Source: Monoraphidium neglectum
Taxonomy: Eukaryota; Chlorophyta; Chlorophyceae; Sphaeropleales; Selenastraceae
Reading direction: 5' to 3'
NCBI RefSeq assembly: GCF_000611645.1
Contig: NW_014013221.1
Location: 1 to 27,266 of the forward strand
Length of the DNA: 27,266 bases
The notes under the pieces: generated by a model
What the model was told of the DNA's origin: nothing
What the model saw: the letters and a program-made list of their open reading frames with translations, nothing else
The model's database searches: none
Position numbers and translations under genes: made by a program
Shown: in pieces, positions 1 to 11,000 of the stretch
Layout of the letters: every line of letters begins with the position of its first letter
How positions within the stretch are numbered: position 1 is the first letter of the stretch

Positions 1-331
1 GTGTGGGGCAGCTGCTGGGTTGGTGTGCAGGAATTAAAAGATAGAGGTCTGGCTGGGGTGTGGTCCAGGGACGCGGCTGGGAGCCGCCACTGCAAGAATC
101 ACCTATTTTCTCCACCTGAGAGGCTGCCCTGCGCCAGAGGCACGCGCCTCAACTTGGCCCAGGGGAGCATGCATCTCAGACAGCCGATGGACCCAGAGGA
201 ACTGCCCTCATGCGCACTGATGCGCTTCCCTGCTGAGCGATACGCGTATGCTCGCACTCTCCGTCGCAGCGCTGCGGTGCACAAATCACGACGTGACACC
301 ACACCAAATCCAGCGCTCGTCCCACCCCCAG

Positions 332-2396
332 ATCCTGAAGATTGCGGCGGATATCGCGACCGGCCTGGCCTACCTGCACCCCTCAGTGGTGCACCGCGAC
401 CTCAAGGTGGGGAGATGCAATGGGAGAGGACAGGATAGGATTGTCACAGCCTGAAAGGGCCCCCCTCGGCAAAGGCAGATGCTTCACAGTGATTGGGCGT
501 CCTGGCTGGCACTCACGCTCCTCAACAGGGGGAGCCAACAAGCAACGCACGGTTGCTCAAGGGGTGCAGGCGTTTCTGAGCCGGCAGCATATCCACGCAT
601 GCATCCTTAGACGCCTCTGCCATGATACGAAGCCCTTGAACCCACATCTTTTGCTGGACACCATCAGCCCCAGAATGTGCTGCTGGACGGCCAGGGCTGC
701 GCCAAGATTGCAGACTTCGGGATCAGCCGGCAAGCGATGGAGACCCGCCCCCGCCCTCCTTGCATTGCTGTAAATTGCGTGGGAGAGGGCAACGTTGGAG
801 TTACCCTGCCTGTGCTGCCTGAGCGAGCGCCCATCTGCCTGTTCTTGCCAACCCCACTGGCCGCAAGCCTTCCCACTCTGGAGCCCCGCGACATTTGTGC
901 GTGCTCGGCAGGCACGCCACCTCAACGGCGCCCTCCCAGCCCTGACACACCCCACGCCCACCCAACCTGCAGGTTCAAGGACCCCCACCGCTCATACCTG
1001 TCGGTGACTCACGCCGGCGGCACCCCAAACTACATGGCGCCGGAGCTATTCAACGGCAGCAGGTGCGAGGGGCTTGCAATACCTTGACCGCTCGCTCGCA
1101 ACACTGCGCTTGCGCCCTGCCATGCATACATATCACCAAATGGATTGCCTAGTTCGCACTAATACCAATTGACGGCGCTGCTTCAAAGCTGCTGGCGGCT
1201 GCATGTGATGATATGCATCAAACCTGCACACTGCACCACTGAACGCGGCGATCGGCGCCCCCGCTCGCGGTGATTACGCGTACTCGGACGTGCACTGGCC
1301 GTGTCAATCCCCCAGGGTGGACGAGGCCGCTGACGTGTACAGCCTGGGCTGCATCCTGTACGAGTGCCTGGCCCGCCGCCAGCCCTTTGCGCACCTGGCG
1401 GGAGGCCCCGAGGGCAACAAGTCCTACAACGTGCTCTTCAAGGTGAGCCTTGGGTCGGGCTCGGCCTTCCAAGGCGTGGGGGTTGGGAGGTTGGGGATGG
1501 GGGGTGGAGGGTAGACGGGCTCACGTTTGCAGGCGCGGGCGGGTGTGTAAGGGCTGAGTCAGGGGCTGGGAGCATTGCAGATGGCGCCGCGTGAGGTAGG
1601 TAGCTACATCGAGGAAGTCGGGGTTCTCTGCATGAACGCCGTTGCGGGCGTGCAGCATGAATTTGTCCAAAAGAGCGAGTGCTCCCTTGCCTGGGTAGCA
1701 GTCTGAGGCAGCATGCTCTGCGCGGACGCCTGGGCAGCAAGCGACTGGAGGCCGGCTGGCGGAAGCCTGCCTGCTGGACCCCTCATCAGACACCACTGGT
1801 TGACGCCCAAGCCTTGATCTTGCTCTTACAGACAATCTCATCGTCCTCCCCTAGATCATCGTCGCGGTGGCCATTGCGGGGGAGCGCCCAGCCCTGCCCG
1901 ACGACGCGCCGCCCCGCATGGCCGACCTCATCCGCCGCTGCTGGCGCGAGGTGGGGCGCCGCGCGGGCACATGCTTGAACGTTCGCTCCGCGCCTGACTA
2001 ACCAGATAGATGCCGGCACTGATACAGGCCTGGGAAATTCAGATGCACCAGTCAGCTCGCGCCACATCCGTTGAAAGCCCTGGCTGCCACCCCCGCGTCT
2101 GGCCGTCCATCTTCCTGTTAGGACCCCCGGCAGCGGCCGACTGTAATGGAGGTGGTTCAAAATCTGGAGTCGCAGATGCAGGTGATCGCTACTGCGCCAT
2201 GGCAGCGGCAAGCCAGCTCATAAGCACGGCCTGACGTATTGCCAACCTCTCCGGCCAACCTCGGGGCTGACGTTTGCATGTGGATGGGACGTGGCTGCCT
2301 CTGACTGAACAGCCACCGATCGAGCTATTTCGCTCTGCTTGCTGACAGTATATTGGTGTTTGTGTGCGCATCCCCCAGGACGAAGTGGAGGCCTGA
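332..2396 (+). CDS. TKL-type Ser/Thr protein kinase, copy A (5' partial, C-terminal tail truncated by a stop)
   Basis: This is the 3' part of a protein kinase gene; the N-lobe exons lie upstream of the window. Exons by homology to copy B and splice phase are 332-406, 668-729, 973-1062, 1316-1442, 1855-1950, 2122-2181 and 2379-2396, each the same length as in copy B except the last. They encode the catalytic loop (VVHRDLKPQN), the Mg-binding loop (ADFGIS), the activation segment with GGTPNYMAPE, helix F (DVYSLG) and the C-lobe ending in CWRE and DPRQRP. All catalytic residues expected in these subdomains are present. The intron after ADFGIS starts with GC instead of GT. The final exon begins DEVEA and then hits TGA at 2394-2396, where copy B has an Arg codon. 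The kinase domain could still be functional with a shortened tail. Family assignment as TKL (Raf/plant-RLK-like) rests on the HRDLKPQN and activation-loop pattern. Substrate is unknown. Confidence 0.8.
729..972 (+). other. GC-AG intron in kinase copy A
   Basis: The exon ends ...atc agc cg and the intron begins gcaagc at 730. The acceptor ctgcag ends at 972. No GT donor near the exon end allows the frame to continue, while the GC donor yields the same GIS-R-FKDPH join as in copy B. Confidence 0.75.
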
Positions 2397-3450
2397 GCAG
2401 AATGGATTGGACTGCTGTGCCGCTTGTCCCAGCTCAGCAAGGGCGGCAGCAGCACCAGCAGCTCCATCTTCAACATGGTCGGCGCAGGTGCAATGCCCCG
2501 TTCCATCCTGCAATAGCAACGGCCCGATAGCCGCCGGCCTTGCACCTGGCCGGTGCCACGTGGCTGGGGTTTCGGACGCTGCGGCCACTTGGGCACATTC
2601 GAGCAGGGGGCGTCATGCCAGGGGCAGCAGCGCCGCGGCCAGCAGGGCCGGCTCGCACCCGCAAAGCAGCAACAGCGACCCGGCCCTGGCGGCACCGTGC
2701 AGCGCCGCCAACCCGGGCTGCACTAGTGCCTGCGCAGTCGGTGGGGCCAGAGATGCCGACGCCGACGCCCGTTCCGGCTTTGGCATCTCGACCCCAGGCT
2801 GGCGTGGTGGCCCGGGCCTGGTTAGCGGCTGCTTCTTAGGGGTCATGGCAGTGCCACGGGTGGTGGCGGCAAACGCAGGGGGATGGGGCAGCGGCGAGGG
2901 GGCAGCGACGAGGGGGCAGCGACAGCGCAAGGGGGCGGGGCAGCGGAGCGCATCAAGATGGTGGCAAGCAACGGCAGCGAACTCCCGGGAGCCTCGAGGT
3001 GGCAAGCTACGAGCCTGCCCTCCCCCCCTGCTCCCCACTCCACCTACCCCTGCTGCTTGGGATGGGCTCGCCGCGGCCCATGCCAGGCGGCCTGTTTGCC
3101 ATCCCTTTGTGTTTCGGAATCTTCTCGGTGGTCTCGATTTTGCCCCAGGACCCTTTCTCCAAGCAGCGCCGGCAGGAAGCCCCTGGTGGGGGCTAGCGGC
3201 CAGCTTAAGTGACTGGAAGCTCTGAAGGCGGAAGAGCAGGGGATTGGCAGCAGCACCGGCAGCAGCTAGCGGTGTGCACTGGATCTTGCTGGCGGCGGCG
3301 GGGCGCAACGATGCCCGACCAGATGCCGGAGAGCCTGCCGGCGCCGCCGTAACAAAAGCGCAACCGGGCGCACGTCGCGAGTGGTGGCGTCTGGCGTTAC
3401 GTTGCCCCTAGTGTACCCCTTTGCGCTGGGGAGGGTCCATTTTGCGCACC
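2397..3450 (+). pseudogene. Decayed C-terminal tail of kinase copy A
   Basis: This stretch aligns to the last exon of copy B (14667-15907), but its reading frame is broken. After the stop at 2394 the same frame still reads a recognisable LCRLSQLSKGG and GAGAMPRS, then meets TAG near 2504, and the homology then shifts between frames. The segment GGLFAIP near 3086-3110 and the terminal HFAHP near 3440-3453 are still visible. At the very end the copy B stop (ccg tga) corresponds to cct aga, so even the original stop is lost. It reads as non-coding relic sequence, or a long 3' UTR of copy A. The alternative, a rescue by extra splicing, would need several undetected introns. Confidence 0.6.
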
Positions 3451-4778
3451 CTAGAATGAGTCGTGGCTGTTTTCCCGCTGCAGCAGCCCTGGGTGCCGGC
3501 GGAGGGGGCAGATGACGCAATATCAGAGGTTGTGCCGTTGCTGCGAGCCTGCACGCACCGGGGTTGAGCCCGCAAACACACATGCATTGCCGCGCTATCT
3601 TGCAGAGGTAAGGCCGTTGCTGTTGCGGCGTGCGCGGGCCAGTCGCGTCGTCGTACACTGCCTGCTGCACACCAAGGACCTGCGCGCTGCTACACCAAGG
3701 ATCTGCTTGCACGCTTGCTGTTTGAAGTGCAGCTGGAGCGGTTTGGTTGGCTGCTGTAGACACACACGCTCGGTGCCTCACCACTTGACCTGGTCAGACG
3801 TGTATGTGTCGCACTTTGCGCTCCTTGCAGTTGCTGCAGCGCATTTCGCGTCACCCAATCCTGCCCCCCTCCCCCATCGGCGGGCAGCGAGGGTTTGTGC
3901 GCCTTTGACTCTGCAAGCTGACGGCATGCGGGTAGTTGCATTGCTCATGTGAGCTGATTCCAGCTGAATTTTCAAATCCTGCTGTTTGAGAAAAGAAATG
4001 GGATGGATTTTGAATAGGATGTGCTGCGGTGTCGGCCGCAAAACGTGCGGCAAGCCTGGCTGCGACGCGCTGTTTGCAGCCATGAGCCACCTCCCGTGAT
4101 TGTGTGGAATGCGCACACCAGACACTACCCCCGCCGTGAGCGACCTCCCGTGATCGCGTGATATGTGCACACCCGACACACTACCCCGCTGTCGCCAACA
4201 ACTGCTCAACCGCCAAACCTGGCTCCGCAACCAACCGCGCCGCCGAGTGGGGCGAGCTGTGGGCCCAGAGTCGCCGCTGAGGAGCAAGAACAAGCTGAGC
4301 TCCTCCTAGCAAACTGCCAATAATTGCGCACTGCATCACACCCCCTGCAAGCACCGTTTGCGCCCTGCTGTCAGGGCCCCCTTCCCCCTGCCACTCGCCC
4401 GCCTGCACCCGGTAATAATTAGCCAGCAGAAAATTGGCAAATGGTTTTATCCCATATCATGCACAAGGCTGGTCATCAATTGGGGGCAGCACAATCCCAG
4501 GTTGGTCAGGACCAAAGGCCTAGCCTGGGGGCACTTTGCTCTCATGACATTTATGATGTATATGGCCCCACATGCACTCCAGCACTTCTTGGCCCTCACC
4601 CTGACAAAAGCCTCACCAACCCTAGGCCTGTCAGCCTGAAGGGCCTGTCAGCCTAGCATCTGGGCGTCTCATTACTGCCAAGACAGACGCCGCGTGACGT
4701 CACATTGCGGCCAGGCTTCAGGTGTGTGCGGCCCCCTTTCACCGCCGCCCCCCCCGCCCTGTGCGGCAGCGCGCTTAG
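3451..4778. other. Duplicated 3' flank of kinase copy A, no gene seen
   Basis: No convincing coding exon is visible. Open frames here are short and disagree with those in the homologous DNA at 15908-17790, where substitutions and indels fall without respect to frame. That argues for non-coding intergenic sequence. The duplication ends near 4655. Confidence 0.6.
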
Positions 4779-5306
4779 ACGGGGCTGAGGCACCGGGCGG
4801 CGCGGTTCAAGGCGCTGGAGATGCGGGCGCAAGGGAGGCGGTTCTGCAGCCAGCTGCGGCGCAAGAAGTGGCAGCTGCTGCCATCGCCCCGGGGCCCGCT
4901 TCGGGCGACTGTGGGGAAGCAGGCGCGGCGCGACGCGAGCGTGAATGCCGGCCAGCGCGGGGCCAGGGAAGGGGTCGTGTTGCGGGGGCGGATGCAGTCG
5001 GTGCAGAGGTGCAGCAGCAGGCGGCGGCAGCCCCGCCGGTCGCAGCACAGCCGTCCACATCCTTCGGCAGCGGCAGCGGCAGGGGCTACGGCTGGCGGTG
5101 CCGCCGCGGCAAGCGGCCGCGACGAGGCAGCAGGCGAACCGCCAGGGGGCGGCGGTCGACGGGGCCGCGGCAGGGGCAGGGGCAGGGCCGAGGGCGGCGA
5201 CGGCGCGGCTATTGACGCAACCGTGGCGGGATGGCACAGCACGCTCACCTCGACTTTTCTGCTCGCAATTTTTTTTTGCACGGGGGAAGAAGAGTGTTGC
5301 ACTTGA
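4779..5306 (+). CDS. Possible Arg/Gly-rich hypothetical protein (terminal exon?)
   Basis: A frame is open from just after a possible acceptor (cttag, ending 4778) to a stop at 5304-5306. It reads RHRAARFKALEMRAQGRRFCSQLRRKKWQLL near the start, which looks like folded-protein sequence, then an Ala-rich stretch and an RGRGRGRGR tract near 5157-5190. RG tracts occur in RNA-binding proteins, but I recognise no family. The first internal ATG is at 4821. The competing + frame beginning near 4694 is also open for 173 codons, and GC-rich DNA commonly gives spurious long ORFs, so this may not be a gene. No upstream exon could be tied to it. Confidence 0.25.
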   Translation, partial: TGLRHRAARFKALEMRAQGRRFCSQLRRKKWQLLPSPRGPLRATVGKQARRDASVNAGQRGAREGVVLRGRMQSVQRCSSRRRQPRRSQHSRPHPSAAAAAGATAGGAAAASGRDEAAGEPPGGGGRRGRGRGRGRAEGGDGAAIDATVAGWHSTLTSTFLLAIFFCTGEEECCT

Positions 5307-6148
5307 TGAGCGTTGCAAGTCGTCTTAGACCCTGTACCCCAACCGTTGTGATATCTGCACGGTGCTGCTGCTGTCTACCGCGCATTCAGGGACGCCTCCC
5401 GCCATCTGTTAGTCATGTAATTCACCGCGCATGTTACAGATGCAGTACACGAAGGTCCAAACCGAAGTCACTGCTGTGTCCGTGCATGCAATTTCCCTGG
5501 ATTTATGCCCTTCTCTTGTGGTGCATTTTTGTCTTTGCACTGTGGCTGCTGCGCCCTCATTACAACTGTGGTCGGGCGTGCGTAAGCCGTTCAGCGTTTT
5601 CAGCATCGCCGCCGCCGCTGATGTCAGCAAGCCTGGGACCCTGTTGAACGCTCACAGCAATCTTACAGAGTAGAAGCTTGTTTGAGACCGCTGAGCTGAA
5701 GCCCACGCCGAGCCTACCGGGGCACAGTTGAGTGACCTTCGTACCAAGGCTGGCCGCCCGGCGGCCCGTGGAGTGTCCCAGCTGTCTCGACACGCGTAAT
5801 TGAGACTATTAGTACGGTTGGCTTCTGAGCCTGAAGGGCTCGCCATTCCTTAACGGGTGTCCAAGGATAACGACCTTCGCTTGTCTTCGTCGCGCTGCCC
5901 GTTTCCGCAACACACCCATCCGGACCCACGCTGTGCGCTAGCCAGGCGCTCGATTCATCGTGCTGGCTGCAAACCTCCAGACGACCAGCCCTGCGGCAGT
6001 TGAGGTGCAGCCTCTTGAGGCGTTGCGCCCTCGCAGCACGATCGCCGACAGCGGGTTGGCACGCCGCGGTGCGGCCGCATGGTACTGGCTAGCGTGCCAC
6101 TGCAGATGCGCAGCCGCCCAGGCCCTGTCAGCCGCAGCGCGTGAAACT
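5307..6148. other. Intergenic region upstream of the receptor-like kinase gene
   Basis: No supported gene. GC content drops compared with the flanks at about 5230-5700, which contains a short T-run (5269-5277) and a TGTAA at 5415-5419 that could serve as a polyadenylation signal for an upstream transcript. The promoter and any 5' UTR exon of the gene starting near 6149 should lie here. I see no clear core promoter motif. Confidence 0.5.
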
Positions 6149-8015
6149 ATGCGCCGCAGCAGCTGCGCTGGGGCTGCGGCAGCCAAGAGCAGTCGCTGGT
6201 CGCCGCAGCCCCGGCGCCGCACCCCTGTCAGCAGCGCTGCTTGGCTCGTGGAGAGCCCTTCATTCACAAAACAGTCCCCCAGCAGCGCACAAGCTCCTAG
6301 CGCGACGCGCAGTGCACCGCCGCCGCGCGCGGGTCGGCGCGGCACCGCGCGTCCCCCGCCGCGGCTGCTGCTGCTCGCGTTGCTGGCGCTGCTGTGCGCG
6401 GCGCCGCCCGTGGCGCGCGCCCAGATCTGCAGCACCACCATCCAGTACGGCGCCAGCCTGGGCGACACGACGCGGCCCGTCTCGAACGTGGATCTGCCGA
6501 TTTTTGTGGGGACATTCTCGATCCTCTCCCAGGACCCTCGGGTGGGCTGGCGCCTGGGGTGTGTGCAGTCTCTCCCACCGTCGCTTGCCCCGTCGGCAAT
6601 TGGATGAGCGCTGCGTTGCACGCCGCATGTCGTGCGCCAGAACTCCCTGCCTGCCGTGCGCTCAAGCAAGCCTGCGAAGGGGGTCTGCTCTGATTCGAAT
6701 CCATCCGAGCGGCGGCAGGGCAGCAGTCAGCTCGCCGCCTGCACCCACCATGCTGCTCAACCGTGCGTTCGTGTGTTCTCGCCTTGGCCCGGCAGGTGAA
6801 TGTCAGCAGCTGGGTGCTGGGGTGGCAGTTCCAGGCGGGGGAGCAGATCAGGCTGCAGAGGGACATCTTCGGAGACCCTGGTGGGCCGCCGATTCGAGCA
6901 TGCTACCGCCGCCACCTGCTGGCTGATGGGGCAAGCCTGGTGATCGTACGTTTGGAGGCAACTCGGGCCAGCTGCCCTCTCCCAACCCTCGTGAATGAAG
7001 CGTTGCCCCTGTGCTAGCATTCCAGACCCCAAGACCCCCGTGCGCCAGCCACCCTGTGCGTATTCCAGGCGTGTATGCCCACGACGCACGACTTCTTCTT
7101 CCCGGCCTTCCAACCGCCCATCACGCCGCCATGCATCCTTCCAGGGATCTTTGACGTATTCCTCAGCACGGGAAACCGGCCGGCTGACGCGCCCGCGGCG
7201 GGCGCGTCGGCGGCCATGCACCGCCAGCAGCGCGCCGCCGTCTTCAGTGAGCCGCGGCGGGCGACTGCGGGTGCTGCTCTGCGCAACTGTGCTGTCACAA
7301 GCTAGTTTTCACCCGGGCTCGGCGCGCCTGCATGGACTGGCGTGGCAGCTCAGGCATCTCCTGCTGACAGGCTCTCAGCGGCGCTTCGGCCCGGGCCTCA
7401 GCTCTCTTTCCTACTGCGTTCCCTCTGGTGTTGCTGACACCCATCGATGCCGCCGCTGCAGGTCTGTATAGCGCCCTTGCCTTCTGCCTGTCTCACCACC
7501 CCTCACTCCGTCCACTGAAATGCAGGCACCACCCACCTGGTTGCCGGCCCGGATGACGTGAAGTTCAACTTTGTCGGCCGCCAAGGCCCCAAGAACGCCA
7601 GTGCCGCGGCGCCGCTGAGGGTGGCGCCGCCCGACGCGCTGTTCCTCAACAACCAGTTCTGCTGGGTGCGCGCGTGCGTGCACGCAGGGCCGCACCGACC
7701 GTTTAGCGTAGAGATCCGCCACGTTCACCCAGGCGGATAATCGGCTGCCCCCTTCATTTGAATATCATTGGCGCTTCTGCTTCTTGCACGCGGACGAGCT
7801 GGCGGCCTCCCAAGGCGCTACCTCATGCATTTCAGAGGCTGCGGAGATGAAGGGCTCTCAAATCCCTGCACCTGGCTGACTCATGTTGTTGTGTGCAATC
7901 CCGCCCGTTCCTGCAGCCCCTTGGTGCCACGGGCAGCGGCGATGCGGGCCGGCAGCAGCAGGCGCCCGCGCAGATGGCTGTCCCGGCCCGTGCAGACTAC
8001 CCGCACCAACTCAAG
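6149..8015 (+). other. Ectodomain part 1: signal peptide and Trp-containing beta-rich module
   Basis: Exon 1 carries a Leu/Ala-rich hydrophobic core ending VARA, a fitting signal-peptidase site, followed by QICSTTIQYGASL. Splicing at 6541/6796 yields DPR-VNVSSWVLGWQF, a pattern (W-x-LGW-x-F) that resembles the strand region of CBM2 or COBRA-like cell-wall proteins. Exons 3 and 4 read ACMPTTHDFFFPAF, a Pro-rich stretch and LFLNNQFCW. The 99-base exon 7917-8015 is Gln/Ala-rich. Family assignment of this module is weak. Secretion is better supported, by the signal peptide and by glycosylation sequons such as NVS and NAS. Confidence 0.5.
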
Positions 8016-11000
8016 GTGGGTGAGGCGTCCAACCCCTCCCCATCTTCACAGTAGACCCCATTGACCCCGTTCAGCAACTATAGCATGTCTAATTAGCACC
8101 TTCCTAATTGCACGCGTGCGACCGCTGAATTTGCTGCAGCTTGCGGGTCCGCTGCAGCTTTCGGCACCAGCTGCGCCTGCCTCGCTCCACTGAACGCTTG
8201 GCAAAGGCCGGTTGCCCCTGGCCCCGCTGCTTCTTTGAACTTGCACAGGTGGAATTCTTGCCGATTGAGCTGGAGGCACGTGCGGAGGACCAGGGTGCGG
8301 CCCTCTTCGCAGCCAACTACAACCAGTTCTACTTCAAGTGAGCTCGACTGGCTGCATTGCAGGATTGAGCAGTGCAAGATTTGGGGAGCTTTGTGACTCT
8401 GCGACTCCTCCTTGACTTGTACATTTCAAGCTCACACCTTCTGTGGCCTTGCAAGCCCGGCCTTCTCGCTCACGTCCATCCGCGGTGCTCCGGTTACTGC
8501 AGGGTGACGCTGAATGACACGTCCAAGGGTGCTGTACCCTTGGACCAGATCGTCATATCGTACTGGTTCAACGGGCCTGAGGACATGCAGGACCAGGACG
8601 CCTCGGGGAACGTGTCGGCAGAGCTGGCGGCGGCGCAGTTCCGCCTGGCCTGCAGCGACGCGTCGCCGGCCGTGGGTGCGTGGCTGACAGCGTTGTGCCA
8701 GCGGGTGGCTCTGCTGTTCTGTCAAATTTGATAATATAGCACAGCTTTGGTTGCTGGATTCACCAGGCACTATGACACAGCTGCCGCGCCAGCTGACAAT
8801 TTCCATGTGCACCCACGCTCGCTCGACCCCTCCTCCGGCCTCACGCAGTCCCTCGCACTCTGACATCCCCCACAACTTACACCTCTCTCCGGCGCTCGAC
8901 TGTTCTCCGCCACCAAACGCAGGCTGTGACAGCCTCATGTGGAACGTCACCCCCGGCCTGCCCGGCGTCTTCGGCGCCCGCTTCCGCCTTAACGTCTGGG
9001 CCGCCCCCGCCGCTGGCACCCTCGTCGCGCCCGGCGGCGGCAACGCCAGCGCGGCGCGGCTGACGGAGTTTGAGGCGATCGTGAGCCTGGAGCCGCGGCG
9101 CTTCTTCGCCAACATGAACTCGTCTAATGACTACAGCTGGCTCGAGACGCCGCGCCTGCCCGGAGCGCCGCCCGCGGGCAACGCCAGCGCCGCAGGCGGC
9201 GCCGCGGGGCGTGGCGCCAACGGGACGGACGCCGCCATCGTGCGCCGCGCGCTGCAGGCAAATCCCCGCATGCCGGCGTTCCTTTCAGGCGTGCCAGCTT
9301 GGGGGAGCCCCCCCAAGGCCGCCCCCGCGCCGCCCGGCGCGGCCGCGGCCGCAGCCGCGCAGCAGCAGCAGCACGGCGGGGGCGGCGGCGGCGGCGCGGG
9401 GGACGGGCAGCTGCCGCCGGGGTCGTACTGCCGACCGACGCCGGCTGGCGCGGGGCGGGTGTGCGGCGTATCGATGACATACTGCTGCTTTGGTACCGCG
9501 CGGTTGGCGGCGGCGGTCCCGCAGGACTGGCCTGAGCGGCTCTTTGTCGACGATGCCGCGGCGCTAAACTCCAGCGACCTGGATGCGATAAGCGTCCTGC
9601 TGCCCGCCGACCCAAACGCCGGCGCGGCCAGTGGCGGCGGCGGCGGCGCGGCGGCGCCGACGCCACCGGCGCCGCAGCAGGGCTCTGCGGCGGAGACCCC
9701 GGCGCCCGGCCCGAGCGCCGGCATCGCGGGGCTTGGGAACGGCGGCGGCAACAGCGGCGGCGGCAGCGGGGGCGGCTCAATGCCGACGTCCGCGGCAGTG
9801 GCCGTGGCGGTGGCGCTGCCTGTTGTGCTGCTGGCCGCCGCCTCTGGCGCGCTGTTCGCCCTCCGCCGGCGGCGGCGGCGGCGCGAGGGCCAGTATGAGA
9901 AGCAGCTGCTGCAGAAGGAGCCCAGCCGCCCTCAGAGCCACGGAGACGTAGAATGGGGCCCCCCCGGCGGCGTCGGCGGCGGCGGCAGCCACCATCCCTC
10001 CAACGGCGAATCCGACGTGCTCTCCCCGCTGCCGCCGCAACATCGCGCGCCGCCCGATTACGGGCCGCAGATCGCCCGCACCCTCAGCAACGGCGCCAGC
10101 TGGCTGGCAAACCTGCTCGGCGTCTCCCCGGCTGCCATAGCCGCCTCGCCGCCCGCACACCTTCCTCTGCTCCCGATCACGCACGCCGGCCCCCAGGCTG
10201 GTGCCGCGGCCGCGGCCGCGGGCGCCGGCGGCGCGGCGCAGGCGGGGGCTTCTTTGGCGACTGTGAGTCGGGGCGGGCGCGGGAAGGTGCTGAGCACGAC
10301 TGAAGAGGCGGGGCTGGAAGCTTCCAGGGTGCCCCTCGCAAAATACCACACTCTTCCTGCATGGTTCGGCGGCTCCGGCAGCCGCGGCAGCAGCGGCAGC
10401 AGCGCCGGCTGGCGCCTCGGGACGGAGTCCGCCACCGCCGCCTGCGGCGGCGGGGCGGGGGCGGCGGGGGCGGAGGAAGGCGCGGTGGCAGGGACGTGCG
10501 TGCGTGACCGCGGGGGCGCAAGCCCGAGGGCAGTCGAGCTGTTTGCAAACAGGTGGGGCGCATGATGCAGCCGCTGTGTGTGTGTGTGTGTGTGTTTGTG
10601 TGTGTGCGTTGCCTGCCCGTACAGGCAGGCAGGTGGGGATTACTGACATGAATGGAGCGTTGCCGTCACTGCCGCCGTTGCTTCAGGGCTCCATTTCTGC
10701 GCGACCGCCCTGACAGCAGCGCTGCGTGCGGCAGGCACCTGCCTTGATTGGTCAAACACGGCTGCCGTCTTGCCGCGAACAATTGAAACGTTTGGCCTCC
10801 CAAAACCATCAACAGGCCGTGGAAGACCTGGGGAGGGTGCCTTCACGATGACGCCTTCCCCTCTGAGGCCCTCGACCCACTCCTCATCTGCCGCCTCGTC
10901 ACCCGCCGCCGCACCGCCCTCGGCCTGCCGCCCCCAGACCCCGCGCGCCGCGCGGCCGCCGCCACTGAAGAAGCAGGCGCCGCGGGCGCTGCTCGGGGCG

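Larger units (their letters stand above)
1..4655 (+). repeat. Segmental tandem duplication, copy A
   Basis: The whole stretch is homologous to about 12430-17790. Exons are close to identical, introns are recognisable but diverged, and the 3' flank also matches. For example, the blocks around 4027-4120 and 17222-17325, and 4311-4432 and 17453-17575, can be aligned by eye. Homology fades after about 4655. The left edge lies outside the window, so the upstream receptor-like half may or may not have been duplicated. Confidence 0.85.

Noticed and set aside
1..331. Plus-strand open frame from the first base
   Set aside because: Alignment with copy B shows that this is intron between the hinge exon and the catalytic-loop exon. 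Only 332-406 is coding.
2613..3308. Long minus-strand open frame (231 codons) over the decayed kinase tail
   Set aside because: It is antisense to the tail exon homologous to copy B, is Ala/Pro/Arg-rich, and has no domain-like pattern. It is the usual GC-rich shadow.
9777..10649. Minus-strand open frame of 290 codons opposite the TM and linker exon
   Set aside because: The plus frame has a clear TM helix, glycosylation sites and conserved splice phase. The minus frame is low-complexity shadow and includes the translated CA microsatellite.
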